DNA from: Drechmeria coniospora
Taxonomy: Eukaryota; Ascomycota; Sordariomycetes; Hypocreales; Ophiocordycipitaceae
Reading direction: 5' to 3'
Assembly (NCBI RefSeq): GCF_001625195.1
Contig: NC_054389.1
Location: forward strand, 10,412,520 to 10,476,519
DNA: 64,000 nt
A model generated the notes under the pieces. It had not been told where the DNA came from. It saw nothing but the letters and a program-made list of their open reading frames with translations, and ran no database searches. Both the position numbers and the translations under genes were made by a program. Shown in pieces: positions 22,801 to 34,544 of the stretch (position 1 is its first letter; each line of letters opens with the position of its first letter).

Positions 22801-25152
22801 GACGACGGGGCCGTCGCACCCAAGCATGGAATCCGGCATGCCCGATGCCCCGGCGGATGGCGACACACCTAAGGTTCAGGTCACCGACCCAACCGGGGCA
22901 GCCGCCGCGCCGCCGCCTCCGCCGCCTGCGCCTCCATCAGGCCAGATTCCCGGTGCACCCCCGCCGCCTCCTCCGCCTCCGCCCCCCCCGATGCCCGGCA
23001 TGTTGCCGGGTGGCCCGCCACCTCCGCCTCCACCGCCTCCGATGCCGGGTACGCCGGGTGCATTGGGCATGCCGCCGCCACCACCTCCGCCCATGCCAGG
23101 GTCCATGTCTGGCGGTTTCTTGTCGCCGCCGACCACGTTCACCTCCTCTCCCGGCATCGGCATGCCTGGTGTCAGGCCCAAGAAAAAGCTCAAGGCGTTG
23201 CACTGGGACAAGGTCGACACACCCGAAACCAGCCACTGGGCGGCGCATACTCCTACCCCCGAGGAGCGAGAGGAGAAGTATCACGAGCTCAACCGCAAGG
23301 GAATCCTGGACGAGGTCGAGAAGCTGTTCAAAGCCAAGGAGATCAAGCAGATCGGCGCTGGGGTCTCGAAGAAGAGCGACAAGAGGCAAATCATCTCCGC
23401 CGACCTCCGCAAGGCTTACGGTAAGGGCGCATACTCACCCTCGAGGATTCGACCCCCTGTGGCTAACCCTTGTCAGAAATCGCCTTTGCCAAGTTCTCTC
23501 AGCACTCGGTCGAGAAGATTGTGCAAATGATTATTCACTGCGACCAGACCGTGCTGGACAACCCGGTCGTCATGGAATTCCTGCAGAAGGAGGACTTGTG
23601 CAACATCTCGGACAACACTGCCAAGCAGATGGCCCCCTATAGCAAAGATCTGACGGGACCGGAAGCCGGTGGCCAAACTAGGGAATTGGATCCGGCCGAC
23701 CTCACGCGCCAGGACCAGATCTACCTGTTCACCGCCTTTGAGCTTCACCACTACTGGAAGAGCAGATGCAGGGCCCTGATGCTGACGCGAAGCTTCGAGG
23801 CCGACTACGAAGAGCTCAGCGAACGGATGCGCCAGGTTGTGACGGTGTCGGAGAGCCTCAGAGACTCGGTGTCGCTCATGAACGTTCTCGGCCTCATTCT
23901 GGACATTGGCAACTACATGAACGACGCGAACAAGCAGGCGCGCGGCTTCAAGCTCAGCTCGTTGGCTCGACTGGGCATGGTGAAGGACGACAAGAACGAG
24001 TCGACGCTGGCCGACCTCGTCGAACGGATCGTGCGAAACCAGTACCCCGAGTGGGAGGGATTCGTCAACGACATCGCCGGCGTCTTGGCGGTGCAAAAGG
24101 TCAACGTCGAGCAGCTGAACACGGACGCGAAAAAGTACGTGGAAAATGTGCGAAACGTTCAGATGTCGCTCGACTCCGGCAACCTGAGCGACCCGAAGAA
24201 GTTTCACCCGCAGGATCGCGTGAGCCTGGTGGTACAGCGGTGCATGAAGGATGCGCGGAGGAAGGCGGACCAGATGGAGCTGTACCTGGAAGAGATGACG
24301 CGGACGTACAAGGACATCATGGTCTTTTACGGCGAGGACCCGACGGATGAGAATGCCCGCCGGGACTTTTTCTTCAAGCTCGCCACCTTCCTGAGCGAAT
24401 GGAAGAAGTCGCGGGAGAAGAACGTGCAGCTGGAGGAGACGAAGCGGCGCAACGAGGCATCGATGAAGCGGAAGCATGCGCAGCAGAAGGCGGCGACGCT
24501 CGTTGACGGAGGGCCGGCCTCGGCCACGAGCACGGGTGCCATGGACTCGCTCCTCGAGAAGCTTCGAGCGGCGGCACCACAGGCTCGGGATCAGCGAGAC
24601 CGACGGCGGCGTGCACGCCTCAAGGACCGACACCAAGTTCGCGTCGCATCAGGCCAACAGATGCCAGACGTCGACGAGTCACTCGAGATTGAGGTCGATC
24701 TGCCGAGCGGAGAGACGGGACCGGGTGAAGAGGCTGCGCTTCTCAGCCCCCCACTGACATCGCCGAAAGGAAGCGGGGATGATGTCGCGGACCGAGCGGC
24801 CGCCCTCCTGCAAGGCATGCGCGGCGGCGAGGCTGCGGATGGCAGCGATGCCGACAGGAGGGAAAGCATGCGGCAGGCCAGGAGGCAAACGGCCGAGGAG
24901 GAGCGAAGGTTGCGAAGGAGCCGAAGGGAGAAGGCCACGTCCACTGCGATGGACGATGCTGGTGCGAGGGAGGGTTTGGCCGAGGACGGCACGACGAATA
25001 CGCCTGCCATTGAGGAAGAGGATGCTGCGAATGAAGAGGAGGAGGATAAGCTGGGAGCGAGGCAGGGTGGCGACGAGGATGCCGAGCCGCCGTCGAGGAC
25101 GACGCAGGCGGCACTGCAGGAGGACGGGCAGGAGAGGTTGCAGGAGGAGTAA
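19898..25152 (+). CDS. Diaphanous-related formin (Bni1/SepA type)
   Basis: Formins nucleate and elongate unbranched actin cables for polarity and septation, and are released from autoinhibition by Rho GTPases. Two exons (19898-23420 and 23477-25152) are joined over a 56-base intron (GTAAGG donor, TGTCAG acceptor) that restores A-Y-E-I-A-F-A-K-F. The product is 1732 residues. A Ser-rich N-terminus (1-250) is followed by the GTPase-binding/FH3 region (about 255-700) and a predicted coiled coil (about 700-840). The FH1 region carries long proline runs (1000-1072). FH2 begins near 1091 with K-K-L-K-A-L-H-W-D-K-V and runs to about 1500. A DAD-like M-D-S-L-L-E-K-L-R plus a basic cluster lies near 1530-1550. 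The Glu/Arg-rich tail is low complexity. The start at 19898 (MSSADKPRQ) is preferred over 19766. Confidence 0.93.
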
Positions 25153-25578
25153 AGAAACTCGTTTGCTTGCGTCAGCGAGTGCCGTCGGAACTTGACGCTT
25201 GCCGTAGGTAATGTTTTATCAGCCGCAGGTTACATTAGGTGCTAAGAAATAGCTGGTCAAGAATTGGCGAGAACATTCATTGGTGGCCAAGGCCCAGGTG
25301 GGAAAACGGAAGCACCTTGTCGAGCCATGCAACGATCATGTCTTGGTACCGCGGCTTCCCATGGAATGCATCTCGCGTCATCGGCCTACCGACGCATGCT
25401 CATGTTATGCCACCTGAGCGTTGTAGCATCCGGGGAGATGGAACATGGAGGGAGGTAGGCCATTGCGATTGTTCTTCATTATGATATCATGAGTGCTGCC
25501 AACTGCGGTTCGCCCGTCCAAATCACCACCATGCTCGTCCCATCCAACGCCAATGCTGCTATGCGGCCTCGGTTTCGT
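25153..25578. other. Convergent 3' spacer, formin / SNRNP27-like
   Basis: Two genes end towards each other across 426 bases. No gene, repeat or RNA is visible; the space presumably holds both 3' UTRs. Confidence 0.4.
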
Positions 25579-26349
25579 TCACCTCGATGGACTCAGCGGC
25601 CTGTTAAAGCCTCCCTGTCGGTTCATGTACTGTCGATATTCTGATTTTTTCTCCTTGCGCACAGTACCGCTATCGTTGCCGGCGACCATCTTGCCCTTGG
25701 TGGAGCTGAATCCGCCGAAGCCCATCATGGCCTGCATGGCTGCAACGTCCGGGTCGACATCGGCGTCGGCTTCGTCGGCGGCGGCGTCCAGGGTATCGCC
25801 GGGCGAGGACGGACCATTGTGGCGAGTCCTGCTGTGCTTGCGGCGGCGCGGCGACGGGCTGCGTGGTCGGTTGCCGACGGTACGGGATGTTTGTTGTTGG
25901 TCTGGTGGACGAGACCGCGAAGGCAGGTCGACAACGGGTGGGGGGGAACTTGGGGGGGAGGCGGAGCGGCGACGAGGGGAGTCCTTGTCTTCGCCTCGAT
26001 GACGATAGTCGCGATGGTCTCGAGGATCGAACCGGTCATCGCGACGATCCCATCCCCTGGCACGATCACGATCACGATCACGATCTCGGTCGTCGTCGTC
26101 ACGGCCGCGGTAACGGTCACGGTAACGGTCACGGTCTCCGCGTCCGCCACGGCCTCTATCAGCATCTCGATCTGTGTATCGTCGACCGGGAGATCGATCT
26201 CCCGCCGCTCTCTCCCGAGAGCCGGCGCGGTATCCCCTCCAGTTGGAGTCTCTAGGTTCCCGTGCGGGCAGTCTCTCCCGTTCGAAGGCTTCGGATTCGT
26301 CCCACATTTGATGGCTGTCTGGCCGGCGGCCACGGCGGGGGTCGCTCAT
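25579..26349 (-). CDS. U4/U6.U5 tri-snRNP protein, SNRNP27 family
   Basis: SNRNP27-type proteins belong to the nuclear tri-snRNP and act in pre-mRNA splicing. A single exon encodes 256 residues. The N-terminal two thirds is an RS/RD-type low-complexity region, with runs of alternating R and D near residues 60-110. The C-terminus carries the family signature: M-M-G-F-G-G-F-S-S-T-K-G-K followed by K-S-E-Y-R-Q-Y-M-N-R-Q-G-G-F-N-R-P-L. The start at 26349 (MSDPRRGRR) is preferred over non-ATG extensions upstream. The RD run corresponds to hexanucleotide-like DNA repeats around 26065-26135. The C-terminal domain makes the family call firm; the repeat-rich part tells nothing specific. Confidence 0.88.
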   Translation of the reverse strand: MSDPRRGRRPDSHQMWDESEAFERERLPAREPRDSNWRGYRAGSRERAAGDRSPGRRYTDRDADRGRGGRGDRDRYRDRYRGRDDDDRDRDRDRDRARGWDRRDDRFDPRDHRDYRHRGEDKDSPRRRSASPPSSPPPVVDLPSRSRPPDQQQTSRTVGNRPRSPSPRRRKHSRTRHNGPSSPGDTLDAAADEADADVDPDVAAMQAMMGFGGFSSTKGKMVAGNDSGTVRKEKKSEYRQYMNRQGGFNRPLSPSR

Positions 26350-26950
26350 GCTGAGGTGCTGGGGTCCGGCTGCGGTGTCCCCGGAGGACTGTGGTGCGGT
26401 GCGGTGCGAAGGCGGGAATGCCGGCGGTCGAAAAATGTGCTGGATCGAATGCCTGTTGTAGTGAATGTGTGTATGGTGGTGCCGCTGCGTGTGAGGCTGA
26501 ACGAGACAGGAGTGCACATGTATTTGCATGTAATACTTAACTTAACAGTTCTGAAGTACAACTAAGCACTGTACTTACTTAAGTAATACGCACTGTAAGT
26601 GTAAGTACAGAGGAGTGTGGAGAGATGATGGATCGGTAGTGGTAGATGTGGCTAACGCTAACTGTGGCGAGTGAATTCGCCATTGGCTGGCCGATCGAGG
26701 TTCGCCGCAAGTACGCCCCCCCAGGAACAAACAGGCACCACCCGCGGTTCGCTGGAAGGTCCAGCTGCTCGTCCCTCTCGGCAGCCTTGCCGCTTGCTCC
26801 CTTCGCAGCTCACCGGGACCAACGTGGCCCCAACACCCGGATCTTGGAAGCTCCCTTCGCCCATCTTCCATCCGCCCCTTCCATTCCCTCTCTCTTGCGT
26901 ATTATTTCCGTCCCCATGAGAATCCTGCGTCGATAGAGAACAGGTGCAGA
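26350..26950. promoter_or_regulatory. Divergent promoter region, SNRNP27-like / glucosidase I
   Basis: A 601-base spacer separates two divergent start codons. On the glucosidase side there is a pyrimidine-rich tract (about 26848-26905), a common feature of fungal promoters and leaders. No TATA-like element is obvious near either start. Confidence 0.4.
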
Positions 26951-29631
26951 ATGGCCAGGCTCGCCCGATTGATAGCGGTGGCGGCGGCGGCGGCGACGGC
27001 GGCAGGCGTCACTGCCGCCGGGGACGAGTCCATCTTGACGAGCGAGATCGGTCGACTCAACAACCAGAGCCTGCTATGGGGTCCTTACAAGCCGAACCTG
27101 TACTTTGGCATGCGTCCCAGACTGCCTCAAGGCCTCATGGCGGTGCTCATGTGGGGACGCATCAACAACCATGCCGACATAAACGAAGGTGGTCCAACTT
27201 CTTTCCTCCACCAGCCAAAGGCTCGCCCTGCTGACTCTGACTCTGGGCCGTAGGTATACGCTACACGTGCGAGCAGAACGACGGCATGCACGGTTACGGC
27301 TGGGACGAGTACGATGCTCGAGACGGCGGCGTTCAGACGATCCACGACGACGCCAACATGATCGACATGACGACGTCTCTCGTCAAGATTCCAGGGGGCA
27401 ACCACGGAGGCAGCTGGGCTGTGCGAGTCAAGGGAAAGCTCATGAAGAACGCGGCCAAGGACCACAAGACGGCCATCTACTTGTACATTGCGCAGGAGGC
27501 GGCCGGCGAGCTCAACGTCATCGGCACCGGCACCGAGTTCGGCTTCGAGGGGGACGTGAGGTTGGATGGCAAGACGGAGGCTCTCGGCAACTATCAGATT
27601 CTCGTCACCAAGGGCAATGGGAAGCACCCGACGAGCGACCACCCGGCCACGCTCCTGAAGCGCCTCGACACGACGGTGGTGGCGAGCGAGACGTACCCAA
27701 ACAACCTGCTCTGGCAGGCTCGGCCCCTTCTCTACCGAGAGCTGCAGAAGCCGGCCAAGCATTTCGAGGAAACGTACGGCAGCGAGGACCTGCCCCCGGC
27801 ATCCCAAATGTACCGAATCAACCACACGCCTGGGCGGGCCAACACGCACATGGTGCAGAAGACGTTTGAGGGTGATTTCCAGTTCGACCTCGTCTTCATG
27901 TCGGCTTCGATGGGCAGGAACATCACCTCCAAGGACGTCACGCGGGAAATCAAGCGGACGTCGGAGTCGTTCGGGGAGCGCTTCTCGTCCGTCTTCGACT
28001 TCCAGGCCCCCTTCAAGGCGGCCAAGTACCAGCAGTTCGGGAAGAGCATGTTCTCCAACCTCCTCGGCGGCGTAGGCTACTTCCACGGCGACCAGGTGAT
28101 CGACCGTTCCTACGCGGCCGAGTACGAGGAGGAAGATGAGAATTTCTGGGTCGACGCGGCCGAGGCTCGGGCGCGCGGCCATCAGAAAGCCGAGGGACCG
28201 TTCGAGCTCTTCACGAGCATCCCGTCGCGGCCCTTCTTCCCCCGCGGCTTCCTCTGGGACGAAGGGTTCCACCTGATGCCCATCGCCGACTGGGACATGG
28301 ACTTGGCGCTCGAGATCGTCAAGAGCTGGTACAACACCATGGACGCCGACGGCTGGATCCCTCGGGAGCAGATCCTCGGCGACGAAGCGCGGGGCAAGGT
28401 GCCCGAGGAATTTCAGGTGCAGTATCCGCACTACGCCAACCCGCCGACGCTCTTCCTCGTCATCGAGGACTTCATGGAGCGCCTGCGCAAGTCCAACGGC
28501 AGCGGGCCGGCGCCGAAGGAGAAGCTGTCGCAGGACGAGACGCTGCACTCGGCCCACCTGGACATCAGCGAGCTCGGGGAGGAGTACGTGCGGAAGCTGT
28601 ACCCGCTTCTCCGACGGCAGTACGACTGGTTCCGGAAGACGCAAAGCGGCGACGTCAAGTCGTACGAGCGGGAGGCGCGCTCGGCCAAGGAGGTGTACCG
28701 CTGGCGAGGCCGGACGGAGACGCACTGCCTCACGAGCGGGCTCGACGACTACCCTCGGGCGCAGCCGCCGCACCCGGGCGAGCTGCACGTCGACCTGCTG
28801 TCGTGGGTCGGGCTCATGACGAAGTCGCTGATGAACATTGCCGACTCGATCGGCTTGACGAGCGACGTGGCCGAGCTGGCCAAGAACCTCGAGGGCATCG
28901 AGGGCAACCTCGTGGACCTGCACTGGTCCGAGAAGGACGGCTGCTTCTGCGACGCGACGATTGACGAATTCGAGGAGAACAAGCTCGTCTGCCACAAGGG
29001 CTACATCTCGCTCTTCCCCTTCCTCGTCGGCCTCCTCCGGCCGGACGACGCGAAGGTGGGCCGGATGCTCGACCTCATGGGCGACGAGAACGAGCTCTGG
29101 AGCGGCCACGGCCTGCGCAGCCTGAGCCGGGGGGATGAGTTTTACGGCACCGGCGAGAACTACTGGCGCGGTCCCGTGTGGATGCCGTTCAACTACATGG
29201 CGGTGACGCAGCTCTACGTACGTTTTTTCTCGCGCGACGATCCTTTTCTCCCTCCCTTTTCCCGTTCGCAACCCAACCCCCCCTTCCCGTACCCCCTTGA
29301 CCTCCCTTCCCGGCCGCCTGCGCGTGCGCGCGCGACGTGATCGAAGGAGAATTTTGCTGACAGTTACTTTTTTTTTTCGCGCCCGCAGCGGCTCGCGAAG
29401 CAACCCGGACCATTCTCGGACCGCGCGCGCGACATGTACACGAGGCTGCGCAAGGACCTCGTGGAGACGGTGTACGAGAGCTGGAAGGAGACGGGCTTCG
29501 CCTGGGAGCAGTACAACCCGGAGACGGGGGCCGGGCAGCGAACGCAGCACTTTACGGGCTGGACAAGTCTCGTGGTGAAGCTCATGGCGATGGAGGATCT
29601 CTCGGGGCAGCACGAGCGGGACGAGCTGTAG
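26951..29631 (+). CDS. Mannosyl-oligosaccharide glucosidase (glucosidase I, GH63)
   Basis: Glucosidase I removes the outermost alpha-1,2-linked glucose from Glc3Man9GlcNAc2 in the ER, the first trimming step of N-glycans. Three exons (26951-27188, 27254-29217 and 29389-29631) give 814 residues; the introns are 65 and 171 bases. An Ala-rich hydrophobic segment at residues 5-23 serves as signal peptide or anchor. Family landmarks are W-G-P-Y-K-P-N-L-Y-F-G near 43, then F-P-R-G-F-L-W-D-E-G-F-H near 405-417, where the Asp is the likely catalytic acid. W-E-Q-Y near 773 contains the likely second carboxylate. The pattern Y-W-R-G-P-V-W-M-P is also present. Catalytic roles are taken from knowledge of GH63. 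The second intron is GC-rich and carries a T-run before its acceptor. The yeast counterpart is CWH41. Confidence 0.93.
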
Positions 29632-30548
29632 GAGCCGCAGGAGCCGCGGGAGCCGCAGGAGCTGTGGGAGGAGTAATGGGTGCACGCGCTGTACAGTATA
29701 GTAGTACACGGGGGAAATAAAAAAGGAACAGGGACGTGGCGATTGGCATGTGACGGGCGGCAAATGAGGGGGGGGATGGCATTAGAACTACATGTATGCG
29801 CATGAAATGCATATATTATACAAGTCGCTGCACGGAGTACGGAGTACTTGCAATGTATCGCAAAGTACGTGCTGAAGTCACGGTCGAGTGCTGATCAATC
29901 GGCGACGGCGAGCAGCGCTCAGTGTGCAGGCCTGCCGCCATGCTTCGTCATTGTGCAACAACAGCAGGCAGCGCGACGATAACGCTGAAGAACAATGACG
30001 CTACTGGCAGCAAGGACCTTTTGGATGGACGGCGCAACGGTGAGTGCTGTCCGAGGAGTCATCGGGGCGGCAAGGTGGCAGCAGACGCACTCGCGCGCAG
30101 GCAGATGACGGCGTGGGCGATGCAAGATGCAAGGGATCGGATCGGCCTCGGTTGTTTTCGGCCTCTATTTCTCAGCACCAGCGACCAGGGACGACGCACA
30201 GCAGGCAGAGGCTCCCGATTGGGAATTCGGATGTCAGGAGCGGAGGAGTCGGCGGATGCTACGTGACAACGACACGAGCAGGATACGGGCAGGACGTGGT
30301 ACGGAGCCTTGCGAACATGCACAGTAAGTAGACGTGGTGGTACGCAGTGGTGGTGGTGGTGGTATTAATAGTACAGCAGTGGCAGCAGCAGCAGTGGCAG
30401 CAGCAGCAGTCCTACGTAGCACCTTGATGAGGTCGTTGGCGATGCTGACGTAGGCGATGCGTGCTGTACGATGGATACGGGCGCCGTCGGGGTCCAAGGG
30501 GCCGGCCATTCGCAGGGGCGGCCATTGCTGTGCGGATAGAGCTACACG

Positions 30549-30668
30549 TACAGCACGGTACAGCGTGCAGCGTACAGCACGGTGCAGCGTACAGCACGGT
30601 GCAGCGTACAGCACGGTGCAGCGTACAGCACGGTGCATCGTACAGCACGGTGCATCGTACAGCGTACA
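30549..30668. repeat. 17-bp minisatellite
   Basis: About seven head-to-tail copies of the unit CAGCACGGTGCAGCGTA, with single-base variants (GCATCG, GTACAGC) at both ends. It lies in non-coding DNA; several overlapping ORFs across it are by-products. Confidence 0.85.
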
Positions 30669-32594
30669 GTGTACCTACAATATACAGCAGTGTACAGGAG
30701 CATCCGGAGTAGGTGCAAATGGTATTAATGGCAGGCAAGTGCAGTGTTTCCACCTCTATGACATGTAGGTAGATGCCTGTTTTTTTCTTGGACGACGACC
30801 TCTGACGGATCGGACCGGATCGGTATTACAGGTACGTCGAGCGGTGACGGGGGCGGGGTCCGTGGGAGGCAGGGGGATGCCAGGGGTCGTCAGAAGAGCT
30901 CGTGGATGGAGGCCTCAGGGTCTCCCTCGATTCGGCATCTCTCGCTTTGGTTTCGGGCATGGGACCGCGGTGCATGCACATGCGCATGTCGAGAAATGGC
31001 AGGGGGTAACCCGGAGTATGACACGGTACGAAGGAAGATTCCACAGGCACCATCGTCTCGTAGATTTAGGAGGTAGAATATCGGAACCTACTACAGTGGA
31101 ACGCAGCATGTACGGCACTCTGAGGACACTAGGAACACGGGCGGAAAAGGCATGCAAGTGCTGGCAAGCAGGACTACTTACACCTACAGTACTGTACCCA
31201 CTTAGTACCTAGTACTTTAGTACATTGCACTTAATTACCAGTACGACGCTTCATTGGCGTAGGTGTGTGTGCCATTGTAATTCCAACTTGGCGCACTCGG
31301 GACGGGGACGAGGTCGAGACGAGAATACGGGCGGTACGAGTACTCCGTACAAGTGCGAGTAAGCACATGCAAGTGCTGTACCTATTGCGTACGCTGTACA
31401 AGGTACTGCAGCACAAGCAAGTAATACTTGCAGCGAATCGCTTCCCCCATTCGGCGGCGGCTGTGCCCTGTCTGTCGGCCCGCCCGCCCGCGCGCCAGCG
31501 GCGACGACGGTCCCGGAGCGGCAGGAGCGGCAGGCAGAAAGGGTCTATTTTTAGGGGTATTTTGGGTCCATGCTACGTGTATACTACTACAACTACTCCA
31601 TACTCCGTACTGTGCTTGGTGTTTGCATGTGCGCCGGATGCCTGCCTGGCGGTCGGCGGTTCCGGTTCATCGTCTTCCTTGGTCGCTAGGACGGGTTGAG
31701 CCAAGTACTTGGCACTCTCGTGCGTCGTCGTGCGGTGCTGCGGATGCGGCTGCCACTGGTGGTGGTGGTGGTGGTGGTGGTGATGGTGGTGCAGTGGGCT
31801 CCAGGCAGGTATTACCAGGGGACCTAAGCACTGTACTTAGGTACTAGGTATTACGCGGTTCCTGGAGCGGTACGTTGGGGAACGGGGCGGCACGGTACCG
31901 GTTCGTACCTCGTACCGACCAACCTACGTCGTTGTGCCAGTTCACCACCAATGACAACTTTCTCGCGGCATCAACCAAGGCCGTCGTCGTCGTGCTGGTG
32001 ATGATCGGGGTACGAGACGGAGTGCTCGGTGCATCAACCTGCCACCGAGCACGCCCGACGGCACTCGCACTCGCGGGCACCTGGGACGTGGGCGAGGAAA
32101 TGCAGCAGGGGATGGAGGGAGGCGGAGCGCATGGTTGAACCGTGGTTTGCTGCAAGGCCGAAGCCCCAGGCCTTCGGATGGTGGGAGTGAGTGACGATGT
32201 ACTTGCGCTGCGTCGAGCATCAACAGGTACAAGTACGAGCAGATACTCCGTGGCAGGTATGTGTAGATGTACTGTAATTACTTTGACGTAAGCATACTAC
32301 CTAGTAGGCTACCGTGACAGTGTACGAGCGAGTGCTCTGCAAGTATTACCTCTAGTGGTAGTGTAACTGTGTACTAGGTACTATCTAAGTAAGTATTACT
32401 TAGTAGTGTGAGTGCATGCAGGTATACCGTGCATCGTCTACTCCGTACTGTAGGTAAATGTGCTGCGCAAAAAGAGGGTGAATGATACTGCTGTACTCCG
32501 TACTCTGTACGTGTTAGCACCGCCATACGAGGCAAATGCAAGCAAGTACCAGGCTGGTCCCCGATGACACATGGCACATGGCACATGGCAGGTG

Positions 32595-32945
32595 CGTCAC
32601 CCTCCCCCCTCCCCCCCTCCTTCCATCCATCATTTCGCACGTCACGTCAAAGCAAGGGCGAGCGAGCGACCTGACCAGCTCTTGCCTGCCCTCGTCGATG
32701 CCCATCCCGTCCGGCGGCGCGGGTCGTCGCCCACCATGTTCCTGGACCGGTCCCCAACGCTCCATCCACGGCCCCCCTTGCCCTTTGCTCGCCGTTCCCT
32801 CTCGCCGTTCCCTTTCCTGCCATTCCCTCTTTTCCATCCCCTGCCTTTCCCTCTTCCCTCCTCTTCCCTCCTCTTCCCTCTTCTTCCCTCCTCTTCCTCA
32901 TCCTCCTTCGTCTTCCTTCTACTCTCACGCCCTCCCCCCCCGGCG
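32595..32945 (+). repeat. Pyrimidine-rich tract
   Basis: The plus strand is almost wholly C and T over several long runs, with repeated CCTCTTCCCT units near 32850-32890. It could be promoter or leader DNA of a downstream transcript or simply a polypyrimidine expansion; no coding frame is credible. Confidence 0.55.
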
Positions 32946-34061
32946 CTGGACCCCACTCCACCCCTCCTGGTCGGCATCGTCTTCTCGAAGCCCGATTCGA
33001 GCTTCGAGCGGTCGGTCGGTTGCCTGCCCGCCGTGGCAGCTCTTTTCACGTAATTAACCGTCTACCGAATAGGCTGTTGTTTTTATGCTGCCTCGGCGGT
33101 GCTTGGCGCGTCTGAGATAAGCCCCTGCCGCGGCGTCCCCTCGGCGGCGTCCTCTTTTGATGACTTCTGCGCCACGGGGCACGCTGCTCTCGCCACGAAC
33201 CCTTGCCGTCCCGCAGCAGATTGAAGCCGTAACCAACTGGCTATCGGCCTGCCGGCCTGGATGCCTACCGACCGACGAGCATCTCCATGCCTATTTACGT
33301 TCTCGTACCTGCCTAGGTACCTATTCTCCCGCCTGCCTGCAGGCCTGCAGGCCTGCATGCATCATGGGCCTGCCTAAGCGATGCAACCCCCGCGCGTGCC
33401 TCTGGTTTCATTTCCCCTGTGCTCCGCCAATCTCTCACATGTGCTTGCCGACGGCCACCACCACCATCATTCATCTGTGGTATGTGCACATATACGGCAG
33501 CCTCAGGTCAGCCCTACGGGGGCCGACGGACAGGACGGCTGCCGAAGGATGACGGTCCACCTGCTCTGGGAACCCCATGGCAATTCGCTGCTTTCCGTCG
33601 GGTTCGTCCGTTCGGTCTCGTCGGTCCACGAGTCCATCCGCCGGTACAGTCATTCCGCCGGTCCATCAATCAATGAATGAGTCGCATCCCCCATCAGTCA
33701 TCGGACGGACGGCGGACCGGCAATGTTGGGGGCCGCCCGGGTCGCGACGGCGGACCCTCCTGAGCTCGCATGGCTGCCTATCTCGAATTATCCGCCTGCC
33801 TGCCTGCCTGACTGCCCGTCCCGTCTGCCTTTCCGCCAGTTGTCATGTTCCTCTTCTGTTCCGTGGGAATGAAACGAGACTTCTCCGGCCGAGGAAACCT
33901 TGACGACAGGGGGGGCCGTCGAGCACGTCACTGCACCACCCGTCCTTCGGTCCTTGTCGACCTCTCACTGCCCATGCTCTTGTGCCCGTCGCGTACTTGA
34001 TTATCTTGCTTCCCGTTTCCCGTCCACCGTTACCAGTTGTAAGCAGGCTAAGGCGAGTGAA

Positions 34062-34069
34062 TATAAATA
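34062..34069 (+). promoter_or_regulatory. Candidate TATA box
   Basis: TATAAATA stands about 350 bases before the ATG at 34416, followed by a CA/CT-rich leader with CCAACCAACC and CATCCATC runs. The combination resembles promoters of strongly expressed or stress-induced fungal genes. Assignment is by sequence only. Confidence 0.5.
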
Positions 34070-34415
34070 AGAGCCTCGCCGCACCTCGACTCTCCAACCA
34101 AGCAACCAACCAACCATCTATCCATCCATCGATCCATCCGTTTCTCGCCTTCCTCAAAGTACGCAGAGCAAAGAGAGGATTCCTGAACAATCGATTCCAG
34201 CATTGAAAAGGAAACCTGCACACCTTATTCAGACACCACAACCACAACCACAAACCATATTCCACGATTATACCTCACAACCATCATCCACAGTCACATC
34301 CACAGTCACATCCGTAGCCACAGCCATCATTCGCAACCATAATCCACATCCACATCCACACCAAACAGCAGTGTTGTCAGTTGGCATAAACAAAAACCTC
34401 ACACCCCCCTCTACA

Positions 34416-34544
34416 ATGGTGTCCCCATCTTCCTCCTCCGACCTCGTCAACTTTGGCCGCTCCGGCTACAACATCGTCAGTGGCTCCGGCTCGAGCTCCG
34501 GTTCCGGCTCGAGCGGTTCCGACGATGGCTCCACCCACCGCTAA
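34416..34544 (+). CDS. Candidate 42-residue Ser/Gly-rich protein
   Basis: The frame begins MVSPSSSSDLVNFGRSGYNI, continues as a Ser-Gly repeat and ends S-D-D-G-S-T-H-R before TAA. Between the TATA box at 34062 and this ATG there is no other ATG at all, although about five would be expected by chance. That fits a selected, efficiently translated leader. The leader is rich in CA-type repeats (CCACAACC, CACATCCA). The N-F-G-R-S-G-Y core looks like a conserved short motif, but I cannot name a family. The frame is also open upstream without an ATG. A 42-base GTACGC...CCAG segment (34159-34200) could be a very short leader intron. The product has no signal peptide or membrane segment. Confidence 0.5.
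   Translation: MVSPSSSSDLVNFGRSGYNIVSGSGSSSGSGSSGSDDGSTHR

Larger units (their letters stand above)
29632..34061. other. Largest intergenic region (4.4 kb), repeat-rich
   Basis: No protein-coding gene can be supported here. After the glucosidase stop there is an AATAAA-like signal (29716-29721). The stretch contains CAG-type and GGT-type microsatellites (about 30370-30415 and 31755-31790), a 17-base minisatellite (30549-30668) and several TACTCCGTA/TACGGAGTA words. A strongly pyrimidine-rich plus strand runs over about 32595-32945. From 33270 to 33360 and at 33790-33825 there are GCCTGCCTGC-like runs. Open frames of 60-145 codons are plentiful on both strands but low complexity. Confidence 0.5.

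Noticed and set aside
23473..24636. 387-codon minus-strand ORF
   Set aside because: Antisense to the formin FH2 exon.
27127..29763. 878-codon minus-strand ORF
   Set aside because: It lies antisense to the GH63 glucosidase gene, whose product is clearly recognisable; GC-rich coding DNA readily leaves the opposite strand open.
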